Source: Endomychus coccineus | Taxonomy: Eukaryota > Arthropoda > Insecta > Coleoptera > Endomychidae | Assembly: GCA_958510875.1 (NCBI GenBank) | Contig: OY294070.1 | Location: forward strand, 118,090,703-118,154,702 | Direction of reading: 5' to 3' | Length of the DNA stretch: 64,000 nucleotides | In this document: positions 1-11,522 of the stretch, piece after piece | How positions within the stretch are numbered: position 1 is the first letter of the stretch | Layout: the number at the start of each line of letters is the position of its first letter | Program-made: the position numbers and the translations under genes | The notes under the pieces: generated by a model | Seen by the model: only the letters and a program-made list of their open reading frames with translations | Told to the model about the DNA's origin: nothing | Database searches by the model: none

Positions 1-2285
1 TCAGTTATGTCGTCTGTATATTGGGCAAAGTCCACTCTTATCGTTTTTGGTATATCTGCTTACACCTTCCCTGGCTAGTCTTTCTTCTGACGTGATACCG
101 TTCAACGTTTTTCAATTTCCTCTTCGTGATGCTATCGCTAGGTTGTACATGTACATCCTGTGTATCAGTCTAGCAAACCAGACATATCCGGAGACTATAT
201 CTTGAAAAACTGCACCGGTAAGCATTCTCGTATTGCGTCTTCTATAATATTTCCAGCTATTCTAGACAGTTAGGGTGTCGTGCTACGTTTTTTCCGAAAG
301 CCGTGTTGTTCATCTGGGATTACGTTTTTGTTTTCTATTATCAGGTTAGTTTGTTGCAATGTATCTAGATTTATTAGGCTTAGGGATCATTACTGTCCCA
401 GCTGTTTTCCTATTTTTTGTAGTGTCTATGTTCAACGACGCCATTTGCCATTTCCACCATTGTTGGTTCAGACATATTACGATATGCCAGAGCACGTAAT
501 AAAGAAAAAGCTGAATTTTGGTGAATTCGTTATCATTTCAAAGTTTTATTTGGAATTTGACTGTGCTTTGTCAAATCCTCGTAGTTATTTTTCAATTACA
601 ACTCAATTGTGCGAAATAGTTAAGATGGGGTTGGGAGTATCCCATGTCACAAATGTCTATGATGATGATCCTCCGAAGGCGTCGTATCAGTGGTTTTGCA
701 AAATAAGGACATATCAATTAGCCAACAACCAGAGACTCCTCAACCCGTTCGAAAGCCGAATGAAGGCTCATTTAACGAGACAACTTGGTCAAGTTCAAAA
801 TTGTTGCCAAAAAAACTAATGAAGTAATCCAAAAAGGCTGGAAAACTGAAATAATTACAGACAAAATATGATGCAGAAGAAAGTATTAAAACTGAGGATT
901 CTCGTGGAAAAAGCACTCTCATCATCTGGAAATGGAGAGAAAGGGGACACTCCGAGTTTGTATTGCATAGAGCTTTATTCAGAATTCACTGGTTGTATAT
1001 CCAGTTCTACACAAAATGACCAGGGAGAAGGAGAAGCGAAGAAATATGCGAACATTAGTGATATCTATTAGGAAATTGTGAACGTTGATATCGTTGGTAG
1101 ATAGAATTGCTGCATTCTTGAAAAGGAAGATATTTTGCAATGAAATGCTATATGGATACCACTCGGACGTATACTGAAGAAAAAAAACTGATTTCATCGA
1201 TAGGATACTAAGTTCTTCACGTGGTTTCTACAATAAATCATACATTGGTGTTCTAGTCATAATTTTGAGTGTATTTTGTTATTGTAATATATCCATTTTG
1301 TTGTATATGCTAACTTTATTCATTTTCTATTTTGAAGAACAACTTATCGTAAATGTATTTATTTACATAATAAACGTTAATAAATGATACTACTACTCTA
1401 TTTATAATAGGCCATTAATTAAGCAGCTTTTGAACATATAAAATATTATTACCTTAATTCACATGTTTCTTCATGGAATAAGGTAGAAAATTGACCATTA
1501 TTAATTAAATTTTCCCGTAAAATAATTCTTTTTAATCAAATTGTCCAACCGCGTTCATGAACTATAATGTTGATGTTGATATGTTAGTTACTCTTGTTTT
1601 GTTATTTACAAGTAGTTTGTTACGTTACTTTATTAAAACAATTAGGTTTGTGGATATATGACATTAATAAGCTACATCCTGCATAGTGTAAATTAAGTGC
1701 AAACTCAATTGCGACGCGTTAAAAAGATTTAGGGAGCTAAACGAGTTAAACAAAATGACATTCTAGTAGCGGTACTCGCATAGGAAATACAATTCCATAG
1801 TTGCATTGATCTTTTTGGCCTAAAAATACGAAAGGCGCTTAGTTTCCTATTCTTCTATAGAATTTGACGTTGCTCAATGAGTAATTCAATAATCTGTTCT
1901 ATTTCATGTATCGTTTTTACTTTTTAAATTCTCAAAATAATGAATTCAAATCATCACTCGTAATGGTAATATGTCGAAATTCTTGTGTTCCTTGCATATT
2001 CTGATTTTAGCCCTTATATCTGTTCAATGGATATTATCTACATTATGAATCAATTATTTAGTTCTCATCAGAGTACATTCTTTACAGAAATGTATCACAA
2101 TAACATTGAATGAGAGAATCAATTTGCTAATATTCCGAAATCTTAGAGATGGAAGTACACGAGAGGCTATTAGGGAAGCCTCCTACCACTTTAATAATAT
2201 ATAAAGAACGAATATCAAGTAATTATAAAAACAAGCTTTCAAATAACCTACTAACCTAGTATTATCAAAAATATATGCAAATTAA
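1..2285. other. AT-rich stretch without a recognised gene
   Basis: No conserved domain or RNA was recognised here. The longest open frame is 280-819 (+), 179 codons from a GTG; its first ATG is at 484. The predicted protein has no motif I know and no detectable membrane segment, and no splice context or second exon is evident. It could be chance or an old transposon remnant. The rest is AT-rich, with frequent stops on both strands. Confidence 0.4.
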
Positions 2286-2294
2286 AAAATTAAA

Positions 2295-2366
2295 AAGTAA
2301 AAAAAATTGCCGCTTGGAGTTTCGAAATCGTGAAACGAAGTCTCAACCACCTAGGCCACAAAACTC
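2295..2366 (-). repeat. tRNA-related SINE head
   Basis: Read on the minus strand the segment has a good A box (TGGCCTAGGTGG) followed about 35 nt later by a B-box-like stretch (ATTTCGAAACTCC). It ends in CCAAGCGGC and a run of T, as expected of a pol III terminator or SINE tail. The same CCAAGCGGCAA tail recurs near 31051 and 61922. No anticodon arm folds properly, so this is not a working tRNA. A tRNA pseudogene is the alternative. Confidence 0.4.
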
Positions 2367-2375
2367 ATCAAATCC

Positions 2376-3924
2376 TATAGGGATCCGAAATGACATTACT
2401 GCCCTCTGGTGTTTTTTACGCCGAAGCAACGAATTGTCACAAAGGTGATAATACCTATAAGTTCATGACCGGAGTTTCTCCAGCAGGCACAATAGTCATA
2501 TCAGTCCAGTCTACGGTGGTAGAATTTCGGATTAAAGTATATTTGAGCAAAGTGAATTAATCAATGTTTTACAATCAGGAGATGGAATCATGGTAGATAG
2601 AGGTTTTTTTAATAGATAGCCTCTGTGATGTTCATCGTTGGAAACTGAAACATTTACCATTCTTAGGCGAGAAAAGAAGCTGTAATGACAAGAAAAATTG
2701 CTACTGCAAAAATTCATATGGAACGCTCAAATCAGCTTTTAAAAGTTTTTAAATGACTTGGTGAAAAAATGCCTTTATGCACTCAGCCGCTTTTGGAACA
2801 CATTAGTTGTGCCACAGTAAATTCAAGTGATCCATTACTAGAAGATGACAAATTTTTTATAGGAGATTCTAATGAAAAATAACATTTGAAATGTTCCATT
2901 TTTTATTAAAGGAATTGTAAAATTCATCGTAAATTCAGTAGCCTGAAAGAATAATATACTTAATAATAAACAATAAATGAAACTAGTTTGATAACAGTTT
3001 TCTGGGCAAAGGAATAACAAGTTGTATTTCTTTTATTTATAAACATTTTCAAAGCATTTATTTAACATAATAAAATTATATTTTGTTTTATAACTCAACA
3101 TAATTATGGAACCTGTTACGATATTTCCTAGGACTTTTCCAGAAATCATAATTAAATCTACTTTCCTCACAGATGGAAATATAATTTATTCTAAACTTTG
3201 GGTTATACTTTTTAAACAGTGGTTCATTTCACATACATTTAATTTCTCAAGCCAACTTTGCAGATTTCTGGTTGACTGTAAGCTGATAATGTTCCTTATT
3301 ACTTCTTCGAAGTCATCAGTCAATTGGTAACTTTTATTTTTTTAAACTAGGAAATATATCCATAATGTGTCGTTTGGATGAATGTTTGGAGTGAGAACAG
3401 TTTGGCAGGACTGAAAGAGCCTCAGATTCCACTTCCTTTTCTTGTTCTGGACTTAGACTATATTTATTAGGTATCAAATTAGACGATTTATGATCTCGGA
3501 ATGGAGTTGGACCATAGTATTCGAGTGACCTAACATGCTCCTTTTTCCATGTACACTTTTGCTCTGTACAAGACAGCTCCCTCAAATTGTTTATGCAAAT
3601 TCCAGAAAATAAATTCAAAATTAAATCAACTGTTTATTTATTATACGTACTTGTAGCAATATAATAATGTTGCATTTGAATATTTTTCTTTATTCCACAC
3701 AAAAATAAGTTTATGTACTGTTTAATATTCTGTCTGCTTCTCTAAAAGTATAACTATTCATTTTAGATTCCCCAAAACGTAAAGCTTCATTTCAATTTAA
3801 AGGTATCTTCAAAATAAATCAAGATATAGGCACTGCTTTATGTACGTAAACAAATAATGTGACAACTCGTTCGCCATACTGGAATGGTAAAGCAGATACC
3901 TAACTATCATTTCGGATCCCTATA
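2376..3924. mobile_element. DNA transposon-like element with 18-bp perfect terminal inverted repeats
   Basis: The segment is bounded by an identical 18-bp inverted repeat, TATAGGGATCCGAAATGA, at 2376-2393 and as its complement at 3907-3924. Weaker inverted similarity continues about 50 bp further in (GCCGAAGCAACGAATTGTCACA against GGCGAACGAGTTGTCACA, shown here in separate pieces of the two ends). The ends are palindromic around TATA, so a TA target duplication is possible but cannot be separated from the repeat. Its right end abuts LINE coding sequence, suggesting insertion into that LINE. The interior has only short frames and no recognised transposase, so the superfamily is unknown. Confidence 0.5.
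3334..3618 (-). pseudogene. Unidentified ORF inside the 18-bp-TIR element
   Basis: A 94-codon frame lies near the right end of the element. It contains a short Cys-rich start (SCTEQKCTWKK), then a hydrophilic Ser/Lys/Glu-rich tail (YGPTPFRDHKS, SPEQEKEVESEA). It may be the last exon of the element's own protein: an AG acceptor-like site lies just upstream on the minus strand. I do not recognise the family. No catalytic motif is visible and function cannot be assigned. Confidence 0.2.
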
Positions 3925-4046
3925 AAAAGTATGTGGCAAATCATTAACTCTAAAAGAAAAAACTATGTTAATACTAAACATGATATAACTGCTCAAAATT
4001 TTAACAAATATTTTGTTTCTATACCTAATGCATAGGTAACAAAAAG

Positions 4047-4520
4047 GTGGTGTCAAACTACCGACCCATATCTCTGTTACCCGTGTTCTCAAAAATTTTT
4101 GAAAAAGTTATATCTAAGCAAATTAATAAATATTTTGAGTCAAATAATCAATATGGCTTCAGAAAATATTCCAAAACTTCAGATGCCGTTGCTCGTTTTG
4201 TAACTTACACTCTAAATTGTTTTGAAGAGGGCATGTACAGTCTCTCGCTCTTTCTGGATCTGAGCAAAGCCTTTGACTGCGTTACACATACGATTCTTCT
4301 CGATAAATTGGCTAAGTACAATTTTGATAGTGAAAGTATAAAATTAATCAAATCTTATTTCTTTATGAGATATCAGAAAGTTTATATAAACAATCAATGG
4401 TCAGACGAAGAGTTGGTGGAGGTTGGTGTACCGCAGGGTTCCATTTTAGGACCCTTGTTGTTTCTTATTTTCATCAACGATTTTTCTGATTTCTTAGACC
4501 CAATCGAACATATACTTTGA
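4047..4520 (+). pseudogene. LINE reverse transcriptase, fingers and palm (broken)
   Basis: Encodes the first half of a non-LTR reverse transcriptase: NYRPISLLPVFSKIFEKV, then GFRKYSKTSDA, the catalytic-aspartate motif A (LFLDLSKAFDCV), and VPQGSILGPLLFLIFIND. The frame stops at 4518-4520 exactly before the motif C residues (ADDSD continues in frame after the TGA), so the Y/F of the usual YADD box is replaced by a stop. The listed start is a GTG inside the domain and not a real initiation site; coding homology extends upstream to about 3925. Confidence 0.9.
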
Positions 4521-4630
4521 GCCGATGACTCGGACATCACTGTCGAAGGTAACCTTGAAAGTACAAAGGAGATCGGATGTGTAACTGAGTCGAGGGCTCA
4601 TAAGTGGTTTGCTTAAAAAAAATAATGATG

Positions 4631-4954
4631 CAATGTTGAAAAGACAGAAAAAATAGTTTTCGCATTAAAAGATCCAGATTTCGTAAATACTAATAAAGCA
4701 ATAAAATTTTTGGGAGTCTATTTAATCTTCAAATAAATTATGTTGCAATGTTGAGAAGACAGAAAAAATAGTTTTCGCATTAAAAGATCCAGATTTCGTA
4801 AATACTAATAAAGCAATAAAATTTTTGGGAGTCTATTTAATCTTCAAATAAATTATGTTGCAATGTTGAGAAGACAGAAAAAATAGTTTTCGCTTTAAAA
4901 GATTCAGATTTCGTAAATACTAATAAAGCAATAAAATTTTTGGGAGTCTATTTA
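4631..4954 (+). repeat. 115-bp tandem repeat, about 2.8 copies, inside the LINE RT
   Basis: Three copies start at 4631, 4746 and 4861, exactly 115 bp apart; the third ends at about 4954. Copies 1 and 2 are almost identical; copy 3 has a few substitutions and runs into the intact C-terminal frame. The unit codes for part of the RT thumb region (EKIVFALKDPDFVNTNKAI). As 115 is not a multiple of three, each copy falls in a different frame, so the array destroys the ORF. Confidence 0.95.
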
Positions 4955-5518
4955 GACCCTCGGCTTACTTGGAAGGAACATGTAAATTTTGTGGCAAAAA
5001 AATTAAGCAAAAATATTTTTCTACTTAAAAATTTGTCAAGTACAGTATCAACCTCTGTGCTGAAAACTGCGTATTATTCTCTATGTGAATCCCATCTTAG
5101 ATATTGTGTCTTTATCTGGGGCGATGGTTCTGGTCATGAAAAGATATTTGGCTTGCAAAGAAGATCTGTAAGAATTATAGGCGGTCTTAAGTATTTTAAA
5201 AAAATGAATATTTTAACGTTTCCTTGTATATTTATTTATGAGTGTCTTGTGTATGCTTATCAGAACTATGACATTGCTTTAAAAAACAGGGATGTTCACG
5301 GTTATGATACCAGACATAAGGATGATATTCGATCAAAAGCGTTAAGACTTGAAACAGCCAAGAATGTTTCAAATTTTCGTTGTAATATATTCTTCAACAA
5401 GTTACCGACCAAGGTTAGGAGTCTACTTTTGAGGGGTTTTAAGCACGTTGTTAGGAAGTTTTTACTTAGTGCAGATGAGTTTTTGTCTTGCAAAAATGTG
5501 AATATCATGACTATTTAA
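4940..5518 (+). pseudogene. LINE C-terminal region after the reverse transcriptase
   Basis: An open frame of 192 codons continues the LINE protein: FLGVYLDPRLTWKEHV, then the hydrophobic SHLRYCVFIWGD motif typical of the end of the RT region, and QRRSVRIIGG. The last third (TRHKDDIRS, FFNKLPTKVRSL) matches the usual C-terminal layout of jockey/CR1-type ORF2 proteins. The first ATG-like codon is internal; the true start would be far upstream. The frame ends at TAA before the 3' UTR. Confidence 0.85.
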
Positions 5519-5661
5519 ATTATATTAATCATTTAGACTTATATATTTATAGTTTCAATTGTCTTTTATCTTAAAAATGTATAATATTATAAAATTGACT
5601 TGTGTAAATACTTTGTATCTTTAACACCAAATAAATAAATCTAATCTAATCTAATCTAATC

Positions 5662-6060
5662 GTATGCATAACAGGTGCATTCAGAACATGCCCAACGGCT
5701 GCTAGAGAAGTGATCTTGAACCTCACACCCTTCCATATGGTAGTGGAGAGTATGGCGATAAGGACAACATAAAGAATAACTGGAGATGCCCCAAGATAAG
5801 CTTCGTGAAAGAATTTTTACACGAAACAATATCGCAAAAGCGAATGGAATTAAAACACCAACCCAAGACTCAGTAGAAAGGCCATCAAATGGTTCCCTGA
5901 TGGTTCTAAAACAACAGAAGGAACTGTAATAGTAGTATATGGAATTGGAACCAAATTCTCTGAAAGCTTAGGAAAATGTATCCAGTTCAATATAGAAAGA
6001 GACTTCCGTAAACAAGAAAAAGTCAAGCAGCCATGAACGCGCTGAGCTTCATTTAGTGTC
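5662..6060 (+). pseudogene. LINE with RNase H domain, C-terminal remnant
   Basis: Immediately after the (CTAAT)n tail the translated sequence reads IVCITGAFRTCPTAAREVIL then NLTPFHMVVES, the hallmark region just before the RNase H domain in I/R1-type insect LINEs. Further on, WFPDGSKTTEG and YGIGTKFSESLGKC match the start of RNase H, with P replacing T in the usual FTDGS. Several frameshifts and stops interrupt it. This is an older element into which the upstream LINE inserted. Strand is plus. The exact clade cannot be set. Confidence 0.75.
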
Positions 6061-7662
6061 TACAAGCATTACCAGATCCTCTTGGACCTGATCACGTGAA
6101 AGCTTAGCGAGCTGTTGATTGCTTGACTATTCTACAAGATGACTGTTTCTTACCTACGAAAGTCTCTTTCTATATTGAACAGGACATATTTCCCTATAGC
6201 ATGAATTCCGCTTGGTAAATGTTCGGGGATTTGCCTAAGCTTTCAGAGTTTTCGGTTCCAGGCCAATATGCTCCCATTCGTGTTCTTTCTGCTCTTTTAC
6301 AGCCATCATCAGTATACCAATTGAATGATTCATGTAATATCAAAACATGTTACAATACTGGATACAGTGGTAGCAGATACAATATTCAGAAAATGTTATT
6401 TTTACTAACGACAGTATCTTCTTTGCTGATTTCCATAAAGCAGCTGCTCCACTTACTTTGTTCATATGTCATCCTGTTCAAGATGTTAGCTAAGTCTCAA
6501 TCTTTAAACTGTTTGGCCTGATTTTTCAAAATCCATGATATTAGGTAAATCATTTGTTAAAGACGTTATGACATTATTTGGCTTCCTGGCTTCGCCCTTC
6601 CACATTCCGTTTTATCTCGAGGTAGCTTTTACTGATAACTCTGTTATTATCCCTGGCATTACTTATTCTAATGAATATTACTCAGTCTCCATTTGCAGAA
6701 CATTTCCTATGTTCTCCATATCCCATTGTTGTTGAAACAAGCAATAGGGGGAACCCCCTACTCCTGCTTTTCGGCATATACAGATACCCTCACATGTTGA
6801 CATCAGACCACAAAGAAATGCTTATTCGAATGGTGGACGCAAATCGAGTTTCTAGAAAATCTTATTCTACTTTCATCGAAAACCAGAATGAGCTCTGATC
6901 GAATCACCAATCAAGAGTTTGCTACATCTATGCTTTTGAATTACCACTAATATTTTCATTACTTTGCTTCAACAATGCTGTCTTGTACAATACTATTGCA
7001 GCACAATATTAATATAATGCGCACGCCCAATTTTGGCGAGAATATTGGCGTAATCTTTAACTGTGAACATGGATGAATTAGTAAACAGAGATTACCATAT
7101 ATCCCTTTGCCACCCTCCTTGCAACGAATATAGAGGAAGAGAAGAGAGTAGTTCTAAATGATATTGCATACGATGATTAGGACCTAATTCGTTAACGTGA
7201 GGGGCCCACAGTAAGGGATATCCAGTCTAATAGAATTATGTGCCCCTATGATCAACTTACCGACTGCCGGTACCATCGTTACTGACGCCGCCAGCAGAGT
7301 CCTCTCCCGGCCTCCAATATTAGACACGTAATCGCGTTAACGTTGTGTTTCTGTATGCTAATTGGCAATTATTGTCGATACACAGTACGCAACTTGATTG
7401 CAGGAAAAATCGCCGTTTTACGGAAATTCGAATTTGTGCACACAAATAGCTAATATTGGTTAGTTTCTGCAGAAATTATTTCAAACACGATCGTTTGGAA
7501 TGATCATATCATATAATACAAATTGTCCTTTGAATTGGTCCGCAAGAACAAGATGCTTGGACAAAAATGTTTCACATAAAACATTTTTCTTATTGACGTT
7601 TTTTATATCTAAAAAAAATTATCGCTATTTGAAAATTCTTATATACATATAGCGTTTATATA
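6061..7662. other. No gene recognised
   Basis: Short frames at 6219-6521, 6535-6735 and 6671-6898 (+) show no known motif and overlap each other in different frames. No inverted or tandem repeat structure was noticed. The stretch around 7200-7330 is slightly GC-richer than its surroundings, with no visible ORF. Confidence 0.4.
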
Positions 7663-10145
7663 CAGGATGTTCGGATAAGGGTACGGAGCGGCTGTATCTT
7701 GACAATGGTAAGCCTAGAGGTTTGCGAAAAAAAATCCTCAGAAGTAAAGTAGGCAAGAGAACTGGCTGGAAATTATTTTAGACTTCGTGATTCAAACGCT
7801 AGGAGACGTAATTGCTATGAGGAAACATAAAATTCACGCTATCTCGGAAAGATAGACGATGAGCTATAACTTTGAAAACATCATTTGATAGATTTGGTAA
7901 TACGGAATCACTTTGTTTCGCAACATTTTTCCGTATCTGTCATCCTAAGGGAGAGGGAGGCCAATGCATTTTTCAATATTTACATTTGAATAGCTCCTGA
8001 ACCATTCAACCAATTTGAATATTTATGATCTCGTTTGAAAGAGTATTTTATGATCTTTCAAAAAAATAATTTCGTTGAACCGTTTAGTTGAGAACAAATA
8101 AACTAGAGGGCGTTATCCGCAGGGATTAAACATTTTTGGAAAAAAGGTAAATAGAATGATGCTATTTCCTTGACAGAACCTTAGCCATCACCTTACCTCT
8201 ATCGGATCAAGTTACCTTTCCGAGAAAAACAAATAACATAGTTATGGTAACCGATGTAATTTGAATTACGATTTAATTTTCTTCTCACTTAGCACAAAAT
8301 TGTTAACACGTCGAGCCTCCCTGTACACTTCATTCAGGCTTAGGACTGTTCCAAAATTAGTTTTGGAGCGTGTTTAAAGGCCAACGGCTCAAAGGAACAT
8401 CAGTAGTAGCGATAAAACAAAAGATGGACAAAACACGTATAATTACTCATAGTTTAACCACAAATAGCTCACAAATGTTCAAAATGTCTTCTATCATTTT
8501 TGATGCATTTATTTAATCTAATTTCGGTAGAAAAAACAGCTGCTTCAATTTCAGCCCTGGAGACGCTTCTAATGGCATTCCGTATTCTTTCCATCATATT
8601 TCTCATGGTTGTTGGTTTCTCTTGAAAAACCAAGTCTTTCAGTCTACCTCATAGGTAAAAATGTAAACAAGTTAGATCCGGCGAAAGCGCCGGCCAGGAA
8701 AATTATCTTCCCCTCCCAATAATACGATTCAGATATTGCTTGTCTAAATGCTGACGTACGTTTCGGTTATAATGCGCCGGACAACCATCAAGCTGGAGCC
8801 ACATGTTCCTTCTTGTTTCCAAGGAGACTTCTTCTAAAAATGCTTTAAGGAAAACGTTCAACAAATTCAAAAACCTTTCTCGGTTAAGGGTTTTGTCAAA
8901 AAAATGTGGGCCTATAATTTTTCCTTCCACGATTCCGCACGTTCGAACTCCAGCGATTTTGATGTTCTACTTGCCGCATCCAATGTGGGTTTTGCTTCGA
9001 CCAATAATGCATATTATGCAAATTTACACCTGCTGCACAGCTGAAAGTTTCTTCATCCGTCCATAATATTAGTGACAGAAAATTTGAATTTTCCCGAATC
9101 ATATTTAACAGCCAGTGACAATGGTTTAGTCTACTTTCATAATCAGTATGTTTTAATGCCTGATGTAAAACAATATGGTAGGGATGCATATTATTATTTT
9201 GAAGAATCTCGTGTACAATTGTTTTTGAGGTAGTTGAAAATTGTTCTGTTACTTAAGGTGGGATCGTATCGTACGTAGACCAAAATGTTAGCAATATTTT
9301 CCTCGACGCGTGTTCTACGAATTCTCAGAGGTGCTTGAATGGGCGCTGCACGTTGCCAGTCTGCCGTAATCGCCTAGCCAATTTTGAAAACACTTCTTGA
9401 AGAAAATGTCTTCTTTGTGGATATTACATTGCATATTGTCGCGATGCAATTGCAGCATTTTCGAAACATTCAAAATCAATGCGTAACATATCATACGCTT
9501 CCACGTTAGTAAATGCATTTAAAAGTAAATCTAAGTCATTTTTTCAATTTAGCGATTCGATATAGGTACTCGAATTTTTAATATTTCCTCCTGTAAATCA
9601 AGAACGGATGAAGATATCGCGATGCGGTTTTCACTAAAATTTAGCTATGTTTATGACGGCTAAGGGTCTGTCAAGAAAATAGTACCGTTCTATTCAGTTT
9701 TTTTTCCAAAAATCACAAGAATGTGTAATCCTTGCGGATAACGCCCCTAGTTTATTTGTTCTCAACTGAACGGTTCAACAAAATTATTTTTTCAAAAGAT
9801 CATAAAATGCTATTTCAAACGAGATCAAAAATATTAAAATTGGTTAAATGGTTCAGGAGTTACTCTGATGTAAATATTGAAAAATGCATTGGCCTCACCC
9901 TCCCTTAGTATGACAGATACGAAAAAATTTTGGGTAGCAAAATGATACGGTATTACCAAATCTATCAAATGATGTTTTCAAAGTTATAGCTCATCGTCTA
10001 ACTTTCCGAGATAGCATGAATTTTATGTTTCTTCATATCAGTTACGCCTCCTGGCGGTTGAATTACGAACTTTAAAATAATTTCCAGCTATTTCTCTTGC
10101 CCACTTTATTCCTGAGGACTTACCATTGTCGAGATACAGCCTTTT
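7663..10145 (-). mobile_element. Tc1/mariner-superfamily element with ~500-bp terminal inverted repeats
   Basis: The left arm (7663-8192) reappears as its complement at 9651-10145. Matching landmarks include GTTGAACCGTTTAGTTGAG (left) and CTCAACTGAACGGTTCAAC (right), and GGCGTTATCCGC against GCGGATAACGCC. The left end begins CAGGATGTTCGG, close to the CAGGGTGTTCC end of the element at 44123. The last ~20 bp of the right end have diverged, so a target duplication cannot be read. Between the arms lies one decayed minus-strand transposase. TIRs of this length are far longer than those of standard mariners. Confidence 0.85.
8460..9520 (-). pseudogene. DD41D-type transposase, decayed
   Basis: Reading down the minus strand: an N-terminal helix-turn-helix region (9520-9300), the linker HKFHPYH-like MHPYHIVLHQALKHTD, then ILWTDEETFSCAAGVNLHN with the first catalytic D (9100-9000), IIGPHFFDKTLNRERFL, and LQLDGCPAHYNRNVRQHLD with the second D (8790). 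After a frameshift near 8700 the frame continues SPDLTCLHFYL, where the third acidic residue expected in LDFFLWG is H. Stops and at least two frameshifts make it non-functional. It belongs to the same family as the copy at 44574-45600. Confidence 0.82.
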
Positions 10146-10330
10146 TTCTAGAGAAATGTAATCCTACTCTGATTGAAAAGTGAAAAAAAAATCAATAAAA
10201 CAATGAATTCATGAAATAAAAATATGTTGCAAGTAAAATTATTAAGACATGCAAAAAGTGCGCTTTATATATCTGATTTTTTTAATAGAAAACTAATCCT
10301 GCTTAGCGAAATGATGAAATGATTCATTAA
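10146..10330. other. Short spacer between two mobile elements
   Basis: This AT-rich stretch lies between the eroded right end of the long-TIR transposon and the start of recognisable foldback sequence. No gene is visible. Confidence 0.4.
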
Positions 10331-10860
10331 AAGTCTATACAAAAAATTTCTCAGAATCACACTATGAACTTTTTGAGTGTCATAATCGCGATCAGCGACT
10401 CCGAAAACCCCCAAAAGCCTCAAATTGTTACATGTTAAGTAGAAAATCAACGAATTCCCAGAAGATGACGTAGATATCCGGTATCCGGGTTTCCCCAGGT
10501 ATTGGAGGAGAGTTTTTGCATATCATAATCAGCATTAGCGGCCATTATACCCTCACTCAAACAGTTGACAAGCATTAAAAAATTATTTTTAATGAAATTC
10601 ATCGATATCCAGGGCGTCAGAACCCCCGTATACCCCGGGGATGGTCAAAGGGAAATTTTTTGGACATCATATTCGTGATCAACGACCCCAAAAACCCCCG
10701 AGAAACCAATTCGAGTTCGTTTTTTTTATTCCCCTCAAAAAGTGCACTCAGGAAAATGCAATAAATATTTTCCGCAAAAAACGAGCGCGGCACAAAATTT
10801 CTAAATTACCTTCCAACTGCGTCAGTGATGGTGAAATGCTTTATTTCCTCGACTAACTTT
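10331..10860. repeat. Half-copy of a foldback-type element (family A)
   Basis: This matches the right part of the large foldback at 51470-52935. Landmarks occur in the same order: ATCGCGATCAGCGACTCC, AGAAGATGACGTAGATA, TTAAAAATTATTTTTAATG-like AT tract, TCATCGATATCCAGGGCGT, GTGATCAACGACCCC followed by AAAAACCCCCGAGAAA. The right end is TTTATTTCCTCGACTA, as at 52920. No inverted left arm is present, so this copy is truncated. Short frames across it (10641-10856) are by-products of the repeat. Confidence 0.7.
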
Positions 10861-11522
10861 GATATCCAAGAGTTCATAAATGAAGAATGAATGATATTAT
10901 GTTGACTAATTCGAAAATGTAGTTATTATTCCTCGAATGTATTCATAACAAAGGAAATACTCAAATGTTCAGAACAGTCGCTGTCCCAGTGAAACAGTTA
11001 GTATTTGCAAACAAGATGTCTATGAACGCACTTTGTATTAATGGCAATGGAAAGGCTACGATGGGGTTCGCGAATCCTCTGATCTCTATATTGCCTTCAA
11101 ACACCTGAGACAACTTTATTAAATTAGGCGGAGTTGATGCAAATTTATTGAGATTTCTTCATTTGTTAAGTGCTCATTTCATAATTTAACGCTTGCCGAG
11201 GACGCTATTATTAATTAATGTTGTAGCGTATAACCCGCTGAAATTTCCACTATTGATTTTTTTTCCACTCGAACTCAAATGCGTTGTACTTGGAAACAGT
11301 CGTTAGATGGAATAATTGAGTTCTACACTGTTCACTCTTTTGCTTTCGGCAAATATTTTTACTGTCATTGGACACACGGTCTTAGGCGTTCCTCGATTGC
11401 AAAGACAAACTATCGAAAGGTTGGAAAAACGTCTGCGCAAAATAAAATGATTTAAGTCAATATCCAAGATTAAAGTTTACTTGCCGCATAATTAAATAAG
11501 TAATAAAAAACATAGCCTCTTA
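10861..11522. other. No gene recognised
   Basis: AT-rich sequence with no conserved frame, bounded by the foldback fragment and a mariner copy. Nothing further is visible. Confidence 0.4.

Larger units (their letters stand above)
3925..5661 (+). mobile_element. 5'-truncated non-LTR retrotransposon (jockey-like LINE)
   Basis: This is a LINE remnant. A linker region (KSMWQIINS, ITAQNFNKYF) at 3925-4035 leads into a reverse transcriptase, a C-terminal domain, an AT-rich 3' UTR and a (CTAAT)n tail at 5641-5661. The endonuclease region is missing. The coding frame is broken by a small deletion near 4035-4046, a stop just before the catalytic ADD, and a tandem duplication at 4631-4954. The element sits in an older LINE whose RNase H region resumes directly after the tail. 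The family is jockey-like by motif recognition only. Confidence 0.88.

Noticed and set aside
280..819. 179-codon open frame as a real host gene
   Set aside because: It starts at GTG, has no recognisable domain, and no splice or codon evidence. Kept only as a remark in the stretch description.
5641..5661. Short (CTAAT)n array as an internal telomeric repeat
   Set aside because: The insect telomere unit is TTAGG (CCTAA); this unit is CTAAT and sits exactly at the 3' end of a LINE, so it is the LINE tail.
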